Source: Acanthacorydalis orientalis
Lineage: Eukaryota; Arthropoda; Insecta; Megaloptera; Corydalidae
DNA length: 64,000 nucleotides
Reading direction: 5' to 3'
NCBI GenBank assembly: GCA_034766995.1
Contig: CM068318.1
Coordinates: 4,721,001 to 4,785,000, forward strand
Part shown: piece by piece, positions 24,110 through 35,154 of the stretch
How the letters are laid out: each line of letters opens with the position of its first letter
Position numbering within the stretch: position 1 is the stretch's first letter
Translations under genes and position numbers: made by a program
Notes under the pieces: model-generated
What the model was told of the DNA's origin: nothing
The model's database searches: none
What the model saw: only the letters and a program-made list of their open reading frames with translations

Positions 24110-24600
24110 CATTCGTATAATTGTTTGCCACCCACTTCGAGCTTTCGCCACGCCACTGATTGACGATGTCCGTTTGCACTGCACACAATGAGCCGAAGTG
24201 TGAGCACGGTCTTTGTTCATATACCGCGGGTTCGTGACTGATTTGCGATGCAGGGGCGGGCTCTTGCCGGGTGGGTGGGGACGGATACGGTGAGGCGCTG
24301 ATGACGAGTGGTGGTCATTTGGCGCGCGCGAGAAACGGCTTCGCTATCTTGTCACGCACGCTCTCCGGTTCGCACGAAGCTTTCATAAAAAGCGATGTGA
24401 GTTATGGCGCAAACGGATCTTACGTAACAACAACAGGTGAAAATATCCCTGATACGATCGGCACCGCGCCGCCGGCGGTAGTGCTTTTGCTTTTAAGCGA
24501 ATGAATATGAATTGAATATCATTTGCAGCTAGTCTACCATGATATCGTACACAAGCTTTCAATGTACCCATCATTATCCGAAACGATGGCATTGTTGTTA
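24110..24600. promoter_or_regulatory. CpG/GC-rich island, candidate promoter, enhancer or 5' exon
   Basis: One of the two strongest CpG-rich islands in the window. It contains ACCGCGGGTTCG, GGGGCGGGC, GGGTGGGTGGGG, GGCGCGCGCGAG and CCGCGCCGCCGGCGG. A GTGAGG donor-like site follows GGATACG at 24287, and an E-box CAGGTG lies at about 24434. A 77-residue plus-strand frame (24271-24504) and a 69-residue minus-strand frame overlap; neither shows a known domain. In an AT-rich arthropod genome such islands commonly mark promoters or deeply conserved elements. Direction of transcription cannot be decided from the sequence. Confidence 0.45.
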
Positions 24601-24911
24601 GAAAAAGATCTCATATATTTTGGAAAAAAATATATTGATTCTGTACGGAATATTGTTTCGAATTCATTTTAGAATTGAAATTTAAAAAGTAACATTCAGT
24701 TTTTAATCTAAATACAAATAAATTAAATTTTAAGAAGTTATAAATACAGGTGTAGTGTCTTTTTATGTACAAAAAATAATTTTATCATAAAATTAAATAA
24801 AACAAACAATTTTTATTTATCATATAGACCTTCTTCTCGAAATTCAGGGGTCTCTCCTTCTCTAGCTACACTCAACAAGTAGCACGTTAACCAATTTCAT
24901 TCCTGATCATC

Positions 24912-25260
24912 AAGGATTGGTTAATAGATATCGCATGGTCCCTTATCTAATTCATTGACGTCAGTCACATATATGTACCTCTTTCACGGTGTACAAAGAA
25001 AGAGGCATAGATGATTTCGGTGTAAAACTGATAAGAAATTGATATAAAAAACTGTATTTACTGAAGCTTTAGTGTAAAAAAATTGTTACACATTTTAACA
25101 TTGTATTTTGTTGTTATTTTTTTAAAAACTTGCAGACTATTTGTCCACATAATTTGTTAATTTTTGTTATTTGTCAGGGGAGAGCGTGGGTCATCGAACG
25201 GAGGGCGAAATCCTCCCGGAGGTCGACGAGCGTAGTAACTAGGGAGCAGAGCTCTCCGAT
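24912..25260 (+). repeat. Four-copy dispersed repeat family R, copy A
   Basis: It carries GGATTGGTTAATAGATATC, GACGTCAGTCAC, CTCTTTCACGGTGTAC, GTGTAAAACTGATAAGAAAT, TACACATTTTAACATTGT, ATAATTTGTTAATTTTTGTT and the GC-rich end GGTCGACGAGCGTAGTAACT. All align in order with copy B at 39290. The end is the most GC-rich of the four copies. A short inverted repeat, CCTCTTTC / GAAAGAGG, surrounds the GGTGTAC centre. Confidence 0.75.
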
Positions 25261-25269
25261 AATAAAAAA

Positions 25270-25860
25270 ATCTGTCTTTTCAGATAGTTTATAACAAAGA
25301 ATACAAGTTGAAAATTTTATAAAACTTAAAAGAATTTCTTATGTTTCACTACTGATTTTCAATTCATTGATTAACATTCTTTGACAATGTACCTTTTTTT
25401 GTATTCGTTCGTAATTTAGCAGAAAGCTTTTAAAAACTACAAATGTTCTCTTTTTCAAACAACAATAGTTTCATTTTAACAATACCGTTCGATTATTTGC
25501 TATTAGATTTGAAAACATAATTTCATTGAAACTAAGCGATTCCTTGAAAATTGAATTTATGGGAAAGGTAATTAATTATAGTACATTTTTCGAGCTGTGA
25601 ATAGAATCGGCTTGTTTGATTATTAACATTATATATATATATATATATATAAATAATTGTATTTATATATAAAGTAATATTTAATTCGAATCAGTTATCG
25701 AATTCCAGTCTATTTTTAAAGATAAACGGCGAGAACTTTTTTCCAGCTTACGATTTGAATGTCTAAAGTTTCTCATTGAAAATTTCTCGTTCTTCTCCAT
25801 TGTTTATTTTCTTTGATATTGAACCGATCAGAAAAGTGTGAAACACGAACGGAGATTAAA
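25270..25860. other. AT-rich non-coding DNA
   Basis: Contains a (TA)n of about 21 bp at 25631. No gene is recognised. Confidence 0.5.
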
Positions 25861-26130
25861 CATCGTTTACGAATGATTAACGATGCAACGTACAACGCAA
25901 AGTTTCCTAAACGAGAACCGTTGATCCGTCCTTGTTATTTCATAAATATCTTTTTCGAAATGGCCGTGAAGTCACGCGACACTTAATGTCGTGCAAAGGA
26001 AAAATTATATTCCACCCTGAAAATATTTATGTTGATTGTATTTATTTAAACTAAAATAAAGGGATACCATTACTATAAGCGATGTAATGTAATATTTATG
26101 ATTGGGCGGCGGCGGGCCGCGGCCGGGAAC
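25861..26130. promoter_or_regulatory. Complex island ending in a very GC-rich motif
   Basis: The sequence from 25861 is complex and CpG-containing. At 26104-26128 it reaches GGGCGGCGGCGGGCCGCGG, an almost pure G+C run that is exceptional here. No open frame supports a gene. It may be a promoter or enhancer, or a G-rich structure-forming motif. Confidence 0.35.
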
Positions 26131-26385
26131 ACTGCACGAAATTTCTGTACAGAATTAATAAAGAGGACGGGAACGAAATTGAAGTTTTCAAAATGTGGTT
26201 ATATCTGTATTTAAATTTTTTCATGTTTGCGTTACGTTCGAGTTAGTGAGTGGAGAAAAAAAATGAAAAATAACACTGTTAGTTATTGTGTACGTTCGTT
26301 AGTAATTATAATAATGTTTCAGTGTTCATTTTATGCAAATATGAGCAATGTTTTAATTAAAACAGCAAACTTCGGTAAGGCTCTG
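26131..26385 (+). promoter_or_regulatory. Possible first exon or leader with downstream donor
   Basis: Downstream of the GC-rich motif the sequence is of moderate complexity. It ends in AACTTCG followed by GTAAGG (26374-26379), a plausible 5' splice donor, and then a pyrimidine-rich tract. A 85-residue open frame from 26227 runs through the donor but matches nothing known. A POU octamer ATGCAAAT lies at about 26334. This is compositional evidence only. Confidence 0.25.
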
Positions 26386-26399
26386 CTTTTCTTCTCCCA

Positions 26400-26923
26400 C
26401 GTTTCTTTTCGTACCTTTAGAAATAATTGTGTTAGAGTATGTTTATTTTCAAAGAGGCGCGTATTCGACGCAAAAAAGATTTAGAAAAACATTCAGTTCA
26501 AAGAAACAGTTTTTTTTCCCGTTGTTCATACATACACACTTTGCTCTAATTTGATTTTTCGTTCTTGCACGTTCAATAAAACGAATAATAATTTTTACGC
26601 CATGATTTTTTTACTACATTATCTTTATATATTTTTTTAAGTTATTTAACAACTTTAATAAATGAAAAGATGTTACTTTCAGTGAAGAAAAAAAAACATT
26701 ACTCGTACTTATAAAAAATGTAATAGTCGTTTACATAATTCATATCCGAATTAAATAAGAATATTTTCAAGCTAAACAGTTTATTCGAAGAACGTCTTTT
26801 TTTACAGCATTTTGATGAAGAGGCGTTCGTAAAACTTTTCACATGAGTATAAAACTTGTAATTTATTCTTTTTTCGTCTTTCTGTATTATTAGTCAGCCT
26901 ACATATCTTAAAACTGTTTAAAT
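26400..26923. other. AT-rich non-coding DNA
   Basis: No gene or element is recognised. Confidence 0.5.
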
Positions 26924-26952
26924 TATATATATATATATATATATATATACAT

Positions 26953-27009
<57 letters not shown>
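26924..27009. repeat. Compound (TA)n(CATA)n(TA)n(GA)n microsatellite
   Basis: A four-part array of about 86 bp. Confidence 0.95.
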
Positions 27010-28250
27010 TGTATACTTTTTCTAAAAGTTTGTTCAAAGCATATTCATTCAAGTATATCCAAGAAAAAAATCGATCAATTTTATAAATAACTGAAATGAA
27101 GAAAAAAAATAACTGTTCTCATGCTAAAAATATATACTAGTTGATAATCGGACCAGCTTATGAATAAATCAATCATCTGAAGTTAACATGTGTATTTAAG
27201 TTACAATTCGACAGTGGTCTCGCATGAATAGAATGCCAGTGCAACGTAGTTCATTAATATGCAGTTAAATTGAATCAAAACGTCCTGTCATTAAATCTGT
27301 CAGTCGCTACATCAGTAATTCTATTGGCCATAGTTTCGATTTCATTATAACGAATGTCGAAATCAAACATATTTTTGATCAATCAAATTTTCGTTATTGG
27401 AGCCGACTGTTTTTGTAATGAATGGACGAATGCACGCGCGTACATGGAAGTCAATTTGTAACAAATAGGTTTTGTATGAATTATTAGAACAATTACATTC
27501 GTTTAATTTTTTTTTGTCATCAGTTTGATGCACATTTTAATATGTAATATATTTTTTTTAAAAAATCACTACCACAGTTTAAGTATAGAAAAAAATTTTT
27601 AGAATAGCCTTCATAATATCAGTCCTAATTGTTTTTTTATATATTTGTTACTCTCTGACAAGGTGAAAAATATATCGAGTCAAAAATATATTGTTATGAA
27701 ATGAATAATAGTTTATTTCTTAAATGATAATTTATACTCATTGCAAATCGAAAAATTATCATCTCACTACAAAAGTTAAGTAAATATTCCATCAAACTCT
27801 CCCTTAATTATTTTAGGGTGAAAAAAACGCATTTTTTCTAATTTTTGGTCGACTTTAATTTTTTTTAAAGAAATAAAGAATTATAAATTTAGTCTTATTA
27901 GAAAGACGTTAGTGACTTTTTAATATATCATCAGAAAGATAACATTTTGAGATCATAGTTTCTTTGGAAAATATCAATGGATTCCTAGATCCACGGCCAG
28001 TTTTAGAGGGTTCATAATAATTGAATTGTTTTGATTGTTTCATATTAACATCTAGCTCGTTTTCCACGAATGGCATAACAGAATTGACTTAAAAACTAGC
28101 TTCAATCAATTGATTGAATTGATGAAACAAGACTGAAGACGTACGAGCATCGTAAATGTCTCTCTTTAAAATTACTCGTCTATTAGTAAATTAAAATTAT
28201 TAGCCATTCCTGTGAAAAAACCGCATCGATAAAAAACGAAATCGTCAATT
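27010..28250. other. AT-rich non-coding DNA
   Basis: No gene is seen. The part at 27190-27440 is slightly more complex. Confidence 0.5.
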
Positions 28251-28640
28251 AATGGGTTAAGACGTAAGCTTTAACAGCGCATCGATGAAAGTTTCTTAAT
28301 TGTGTTTAACTTAAACTGTATGACACAGTTCCAAAAGCTGTGTTGCGGTAAGATTAGAAACTATGCGGAGCCTGAGTTAAAGGGAACGACGTGTTTACAA
28401 TTAGATCATCGCTAAGCCGACGCATTGCTCGCAAACTTGGCGCACAGCTCACAAATTGTGACGTAAATCTGATACTACATTTTCCGTTTCATCTCCTATG
28501 TAAAGCTCGCCGGATGAGGCTCGTTCGATCGTCCGTTCATGATGTTTCCGGCTCTATCGTTCCGTGTCATTCTATTCGACTTCTTTATTTGTACGGATTG
28601 TGTACAATAATATCTATGTCGCATTATTGTTAATCTATCA
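28251..28640. promoter_or_regulatory. CpG-containing complex island
   Basis: Raised complexity, with CTAAGCCGACGCATTGCTCG, CTTGGCGCACAGCTC and GTTCGATCGTCCG. An 80-residue plus-strand frame (28391-28633) shows no recognisable domain. It is a possible enhancer or conserved element. Confidence 0.35.
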
Positions 28641-29439
28641 AATGATTTTCCTTATTTATCTTCCAGTATGTTTTGTTTTCGTGTATGATTCGATCGAACT
28701 GTTTTTGTTTTCAGAACCGATATAAAATATTTTGTTTGATTTTCAATAACAAATACACGCGTTATTTATAAATTGTAACGGTTTTATTACTCTTGTAGTA
28801 TCAATTTTAATCATGTTATTTTATTATGAATAATTATAAACAAATAACATTTTAATTAACGTGATTACCTGGAAGATATTTACGGTTTATTTTTAATTAT
28901 CGGTTCTGCGCCTGTAAGAATGTTAATTATAATTTTTTATCATAACATTACTTCGTTATTGAATGTTTGAGCATTCGTGAAGCATGCTTTTCAAAGTATT
29001 TATTTCATTTTAATAAAGTTAATTTCGAACTAGATTTAATCTGTCATATGCAGATAATGCTTTAAAGTATACTCAAGATGATTGCTATTCAATTAACCAT
29101 AGTAAATTGTTCTAAGAATTTCTACAATATTTCTAATGAAGGAACTTTATTTTTGTTTAAGATACGCGATGCGGTCTAAAAGTTCTCGACTTTATACAGT
29201 AGCGTGCCTAAAAAAAGTTTTTTCGTTTAAAAAGAGCTTTTAGCAAGTTTTCTTTTTAAAATAATAAACAATATTTTACTGCATTCGCGATGAATCTTCT
29301 CTATCTAATCCAGGCTATATAATTTCATGCTAAGTAATAATAAATTCATACAGTTTAAGTCACATATTTTTAACTGAATCCTCTTTTTTCTCATTTTACA
29401 AATCTTATGTCCATTTATTTCACTTATTATTATTAATAA
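28641..29439. other. AT-rich non-coding DNA
   Basis: No gene is recognised. Confidence 0.5.
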
Positions 29440-29690
29440 TTATTAAACTTTTGAATATGTTAATTTGAGTATCTTGGCTAGATCTTCTACCGTTGAATTA
29501 GGATTTTGTTCCACTTGTCTTCGCAGGAACTCATCATCAAATTTTTGAGGACGGCCTAACCTTTTCTCCTTTTCAAGGCTGTAATTCCAGGACTGTGAAC
29601 TCGTTGAAACCATATTCGTTCTTGGCTAAAAATAATAACATCTAAATCATAAATTTCATACAATTTTTTCACTTGTTACCCTGACGAAAC
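29440..29690 (-). pseudogene. Mariner transposase N-terminal fragment (mauritiana-like)
   Basis: Read on the minus strand, one frame gives LYEIYDLDV and RIWFQRV. After a frameshift, the next frame gives SWNYSLEKEKRLGRP, QKFDDEFLRRQVEQNPNST and VEDLAKILKLT. This reproduces the mariner DNA-binding domain order: WFxRF, a short loop, (S)GRPxKFDDxxL, a basic/acidic helix, then the second helix-turn-helix with (D/E)LAxxL. No catalytic domain follows. One frameshift separates WFQRV from SWNYSLE, so it is dead. It differs from the TTAGG-ended copies elsewhere in the window, so it is a third mariner lineage. No inverted ends were found. Confidence 0.85.
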
Positions 29691-30148
29691 TCACATAGAA
29701 AAATATGCCTAATATGCTCTTTTGACATTTCCATGATAACATATATTTTTTTTTGTAAATTTGCGTTATCACTGTTAATCTTCCAATCTTCCACTACAAG
29801 ACTAAGAAAACATGACATTCATCTGATATATTGCCATGATTGCAAAGTATTGTATCATTCATTTTCATTTATATGAAAATACCGCATTGCTTATGTGCGA
29901 CCCAATATTTATCTCCTCTTTAATGAGAAATTTAATCAGATTTAATCTTGATTTTCTTCTATTTTGTATAAACTTATAGACAATTTTTCGATTATTATTA
30001 TTTTAAAACTAGTATGTGCAATAGAATATGAGTATTGATTGGTTTGCACTTAGACTAATTCAATAGTCCACTATATAAAACTAGTAAGGATTTTGGAAAT
30101 TTCCAAAAATAATATCTATACAGACTAGAGACTTTTAAACCATATGTA
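29691..30148. other. AT-rich non-coding DNA
   Basis: No gene is recognised. Confidence 0.5.
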
Positions 30149-30161
30149 TTATATATATATA

Positions 30162-30200
<39 letters not shown>
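30149..30200. repeat. (TA)n microsatellite
   Basis: A TA run of about 52 bp with one interruption. Confidence 0.95.
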
Positions 30201-30204
<4 letters not shown>

Positions 30205-31352
30205 TTATGTATAAGTATGTGTGCATATGTAATAAAGCTCAATCAGCAATTGTTTTCATTTTGTGATAACCGCAAGCATAACTCTAATTTCTGGTATTCT
30301 GTTCGTAGAGAAATTGTTCTAGAAATAAAAATTCCCGTTCTAATAGGTGCATATCACGGAAAATTCCGTCAACCGTCACCCTTCCTTCCTAAAATTCCCT
30401 ACATAATACCTGAACTTAAAATAATATGTGTCCTAACTGCGCCAGTTATAATTCTGTTTAATTGTAAATGTTTTAGTTTTTCTAGCGACGAACTTTTCAT
30501 GTACGTACTCCCCGTGAACTTAATATTTAATTGGTGTTTTAAAGTTTGAAATTAATTTTACTCTTTACGAATTTTAATTAAAAACTGAACGTGCACGATA
30601 TTTAATATTGTACGGCGGCGTAAAAGTTTGTATTGTTTTTTTTCAAGTTCAAATAAATAAATAATTAATTAGGTGTTCTTTTTACGTGACGGAATTTGAT
30701 GTATTTTTTTGTATTGTAATTTTCGTTTATTTTCCTAAAGAGCTTCGAATTTGTTTTGATTATATTTTTCCGGTCTTTGCAAGTTTAAGTTGTTTTCTTA
30801 TTTTGAATTTTTAATTTTCTTCGTTACCAATTTTAAAACACATGTATATATATATATACATGTATATACTTTTATTAAAAATATAAGACTTTTATATGTT
30901 AGTTATATTATAAATTTCTTAAAAATGGATTTAACCACTGTCTGTTTCTTTTTTAAATAATAATATTTATTTATATCGAGTTGATTGAATAAATGATATA
31001 ATATTTCTTTAAGAATATAATGAGATTCAATACAAGAAAGATGATTTATGATTTCTACTTTTCCTTTATGCTTTCTTCGAAGTAATTTTCGAGTTTTGTA
31101 CGTTGTATACCATGCTGAAGCATGCGTTATAAGATAAGAATTTTACAACCAGAATTAATTTAAAGTTCTGATTACAAATCAAATGCATTCAGAGAGATAT
31201 GTAGGTAATTATCTTTCACGACAGCTAATGTGCAAGGAAATACGCGAAGTTGCAGTTACATAACGTTGAAGTGTTTTCTAGATATGCATCTGTTGTTTCC
31301 AACGTCCCCACAAGCTTTCCTCCGAAGTTCAAGTAATTGTTGATTGTACAGT
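30201..31352. other. Non-coding DNA
   Basis: A 110-residue open frame at 30217-30549 has no recognisable domain. It is about the longest expected by chance over six frames of this size. A palindrome ACATGTATAT / ATATACATGT lies at about 30840-30862. Confidence 0.45.

Positions 31353-31397
<45 letters not shown>
31353..31397. repeat. Compound (TA)n(TG)n microsatellite
   Basis: About 25 bp of TA followed by about 20 bp of TG. Confidence 0.95.
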
Positions 31398-31464
31398 TTG
31401 ATTGGAAATTAAATTATTTAATGAAATGATAAAATAATTAAAACGATTCCGAACATTCCCAACA

Positions 31465-31571
31465 GTGTAGCTTACAAATGAACACATTCACAGATGACTT
31501 TTCTTTTACCCAACAAACCATTAAAAAAAGTTTGCTCAAAAATGTTCAATGAATAATTTTTGATTGATGCT
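31465..31571 (+). repeat. Diverged dispersed repeat family X, partial copy
   Basis: ACCCAACAAACCA and TCAAAAATGTTCAATGAATA followed by TTTTTGATTG match the order seen at 54690 and 62885. This is a weak but ordered similarity. Confidence 0.35.
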
Positions 31572-31587
31572 TATGAGGATATCCGAT

Positions 31588-31623
31588 GGCGATGTCATCA
31601 TCGCCAGAGCGTTTGATGCTCTG
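31588..31623. other. Two adjacent perfect hairpins
   Basis: GGCGATG-TCAT-CATCGCC (31588-31605) is followed, sharing one base, by CAGAGC-GTTTGAT-GCTCTG (31605-31623). Both stems are perfect and GC-rich in an AT-rich region. A pyrimidine tract ending in TAG follows (31630-31645). No known RNA family is recognised. Confidence 0.6.
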
Positions 31624-31649
31624 AAGATTTCTTTTTTCTCTAGATTACA

Positions 31650-32178
31650 AAAATGTGTATATTTTCACAAGATCCTCTTTAAATTATTTTCATTGAAACC
31701 CAATATGGCTTGACCGTTCTTTCCCTCTCAGAAGCAATTCTGGATGTTTTTTTTGCGTTGTGTCTTGAAGAAAGAGTCGGAATTCTCTGGATATGGACTG
31801 GATAAAACCATAAATTCTGGGATTTATAGAGAGCCAGATCTATGTTTGAGTTACATTAAAGGAAATTTTTAATGACGATTTTTGTATTGTTGTAAACAAA
31901 ATTTTGTCTTCATTGTTTACATACATGAAAATTAGGACTGATATCTGTAGTCATTGATTTATATTTTTATTGTTATTTTTCTGTAAACAATTTTTAAAAA
32001 ATCGTATTTGTTATAATAATGTTTAAAAGCAATCTCAAAGATAAAAACATCCTTTATTTTATATTTTCAATGTTTCATGACATGCGATCGATGTGGGTTT
32101 TAATTATAAAATAACAAAGTTTATAATTAAAAATAAGATAAACACGATTGCTGCTAGATATATATTTACATACATACA

Positions 32179-32181
<3 letters not shown>
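31650..32181. other. AT-rich non-coding DNA
   Basis: No gene is recognised. Confidence 0.5.

Positions 32182-32227
<46 letters not shown>
32182..32227. repeat. (TA)n microsatellite
   Basis: A TA run of about 46 bp preceded by CATA units. Confidence 0.95.
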
Positions 32228-32231
<4 letters not shown>

Positions 32232-32967
32232 AAAATGTTATCAGAGCGACGATATGAAACGACAATGATAATATATTGATACAGAAAAAAAGTGCACGGA
32301 ACGAATATTCATACAAAAAAACAATGCTGACAGCATGTAATTCCAATGTTGACATATCATTTATCTGTTAATTAGGTCACATCAATTGTAATGGAAATTA
32401 GTGGTGGGTTGATTTGCTGTTAAAATTTGCGCATTGTTTTAATCTTTCTGCATTGCATATTTATAGCGTGGTGCATTATTTGTAACGGAATATCGTTCGC
32501 CGAATCAATTTTTGAATAATGCCGTCCTTAAATGTCATTATATCTTCAATCCGTGAATTTAATTGCGACCGATTTTAATGATGTGTCCTCTTCAATATTC
32601 TCTGCTTTGTTTTGATGTTACACGCGCGTGTGTATTGATATTTTTGTGCTATTTTTTTTAATGAATTTCTTTATTAAGAGCGCGAATTTTTGTGTACATT
32701 TTTTGCGATTTGATGTTTCGGTAATTATTAGGTTAGTTTATTTTTTATCATAATATTAGAATGATTTTTAGGCCAGTTAGAACAAGTAAATAAACATAAA
32801 TTTCATATGAAAAATATACAGTAATCTTTATTTATATAAATGTAAATAAAAACAATTCTTGTCCATTTAATAATTTAATATTAAGCAATATTTTTACTGA
32901 TTATCAATTAATAATCGAAATTCATGTATAATTTATTAGAATAGATTTCTCTCACATTGTGCATATT
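32228..32967. other. Non-coding DNA, moderately complex at 32360-32640
   Basis: No gene is seen. The middle part has several CpG sites and an ACACGCGCGTGTG palindrome at about 32622-32632. Confidence 0.4.
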
Positions 32968-33383
32968 TACTCAACCCTCTTATAAAACGGTACTCTAAAA
33001 CACGATTTCGATATAACAGGGTGCAAAAATTTAGAGAGCCTTCATATAACTCGATATTCTTTAACACGATTTCCATATAGCACGACCTAATAAATTTGTA
33101 TAACCCTCATATAACACGAATATTTCCATCGAATTGTTTTGGTTGTTATAAACCGGGAATTCCCCTTATATACATAATAATGTGAATTCTGTACGTCACT
33201 ATTCTTACTCAAAACTAATTCAATAAACTGTTCCTTGTTTATAAATTCAGATATACTCCTGGAACACGGTTTCGATATAACACAGAACGCATTTCCCTGA
33301 TTTGTATTAATTCTATGTTTCGTTTAACACGGTTTCGATACAATACCGAAGGAAATAACTGTGTTATAGGAGAGTTGACTGTA
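32968..33383. mobile_element. MITE with pogo/Tigger-like ends, about 412 bp
   Basis: The left end CTCAACCCTCTTATAAAACG (32970) is preceded by TA. The right end, read on the minus strand, is CAGTCAACTCTCCTATAACA and is also flanked by TA (33382-33383). Inside, an AACACGATTTCGATATAACA motif recurs several times in variant form, in both halves and also near the right end. CAGT ends, TA duplication and subterminal repeats of a short AACACGR motif are typical of pogo/Tigger-type non-autonomous elements. No transposase is left. A (CATA)n(TA)n array starts at the right boundary. Confidence 0.65.
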
Positions 33384-33392
33384 TATACATAC

Positions 33393-33444
<52 letters not shown>
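33383..33444. repeat. Compound (CATA)n(TA)n microsatellite
   Basis: CATA units followed by about 40 bp of TA, directly at the end of the MITE. Confidence 0.95.
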
Positions 33445-33447
<3 letters not shown>

Positions 33448-33539
33448 GTAAAGTGAAAATATTAAAAGAAAGTCATACTGTGTGGTGTAGTATATTTTTT
33501 AAATATAAATATTTTATTTTAAGGGGTTATGTCTGTGTG

Positions 33540-33571
33540 GTGGCATGTTAGGCTGTTGACCTTTATGCCAC
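33540..33571. other. Short hairpin with tRNA-like flanks
   Basis: GTGGCAT and ATGCCAC form a perfect 7-base stem over an 18-base loop. GTGTTCGAGATAT lies just downstream, loosely like a B box, and TGGCATGTTAGG loosely like an A box. A cloverleaf cannot be closed, so I do not call a tRNA. It may be a very old tRNA-derived remnant. Confidence 0.2.
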
Positions 33572-34631
33572 GTGTACGTGTTCGAGATATTGAGATAAGC
33601 TTAGTTGTTATTAAATTGTTCATTTTTTAATGAACCGTGTTTTAATATTAAGAAATCAATTATTTTGTAAAATTAATATTTTTTAATCCGTATAATTATT
33701 TTAAACAAAAAATATAAATGTTTTATTATAAAATGTTATTGTTCTTAAATTTTTAATAATTCTAAATTTCGATTGAAATTATTAATTAATTTTTATTATC
33801 TCAAGTGTTTAATAAGTGAAAATAAAATATATATTTTTTTATGATTAAATATTTTGAGTCTCGAAATGTATTTTTAAAAGACATGTATCGATTAAGCGTA
33901 TGCATTGATAATAGTTTGTGTAAATTATTTACTAATACAGTTTTAATCCAAAAAAAACTAGTGTACATATTTATTGTATGATCCCAGGTAATAAATTGCT
34001 GGATGTACATTGTATGCCATAGTTTCAGGCAATTAATTGCTGGCATGTACATAACCATGATTTGAGGGTTCAGAGTGTGAATATTTTTCAAGTGTTTTTT
34101 ATTGTTTCGGATAGTTTTGTAATTTTTGTTTTATTTTTGATACATTTATTATCGCTAAATTTTCAAATCTATGTCACGAATTTATAATTTATTTTCTGTT
34201 TAATATTTTAAACTAGATTTAAAAGCTATACGTTAGTCAGCGATTCGAAAATATTTATATAGATTATTGGGAAATATTTTACTGTACGAGATGTATTTCT
34301 GTGATCATTATTTTGCTGAAACCTTCAAGTAATTATCAAATCATTTTTAGCATAAAGCAGTACTAGATTGTTTAAAGTATCCAAAAAAGTAAATTTATTC
34401 ACGATTATTTCTATTTATTTTCAACGGATCTATCTATAGTATAATATACAGTCCTATATCGTTACACTATCTTTAGTTATTTTAACGTTTTTTAATCCGT
34501 ATTTGAGATGAATTTTTTTATGCATTTGTATTGTTATATATCATATTTTTTCATTATCAAATTTATAACTATCAATTCGTACTTCGAAGCTAAATATTGT
34601 CAGATGTAATCGTTCTCTTTCGTTTAAAATA
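33572..34631. other. AT-rich non-coding DNA
   Basis: No gene is recognised. A 96-residue minus-strand frame (33801-34091) has no known domain. Confidence 0.5.
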
Positions 34632-35154
34632 TTAGGTGTAGAAATTAATTCGTTACCCTTTTTATAGAAAACGAATGTTTGTAAAAAATGGAATAATTAC
34701 AATCCTCAAAATATCCCACATCATTTGGTATAACTTTGCTCTATCTGTCTGGTAACTGAAGAATATCAAGTCGAAAAAAAGATGGCGGATTAGAGTCGAT
34801 GAACTCTGAATGCATTTTCAGACCTTTTCTACTGTTTTTTTTTGCATTTTTTGCATGTTTAATGTGTCGCAACACCTTCATCCAAAGCTTAACAAATCAT
34901 TCTCGAGATTTCAGTAGCAGCTTTTTTAACTGGGATGCGAAAAGTATGGATTACCTAATACGCTGATTTTCGGAAACATCATGTTCTCTACTGTTTTGTG
35001 AGGTTATGCTGCCAACTGCTTAGTCAAGATATATACGAGTAATATTTTTAAATATTAAAATTGAAAGTTGAAAATTCTAAAATAACAAGAAAATATTTAT
35101 AACAGAGTTATGATTGATTTATTGTAAAGGTACCGAATTAATTTTTACAACTAA
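34632..35154 (+). mobile_element. Mariner-type family 2, element with both ends, 523 bp
   Basis: The left end TTAGGTGTAGAAATTAATTC and the right end (minus strand) TTAGTTGTAAAAATTAATTC are clear inverted repeats. Each is flanked by TA, at 34630-34631 and 35155-35156. The interior aligns with the copies at 19252 and 41089 over about 250 bp but encodes no recognisable transposase. It is therefore a non-autonomous member, and its copies define the family here. The TA target and TTAGG terminus place it near the mariner group; the autonomous partner is not in the window. Confidence 0.85.

Noticed and set aside
30217..30549. 110-codon plus-strand open frame without microsatellite
   Set aside because: With about 8% stop codons expected at this composition, roughly one frame of this length is expected by chance in six frames of 64 kb. 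No domain, start context or splice context supports it.
33500..33600. Possible tRNA or tRNA-derived SINE
   Set aside because: Only loose A- and B-box likenesses and one stem; acceptor and anticodon arms cannot be formed.
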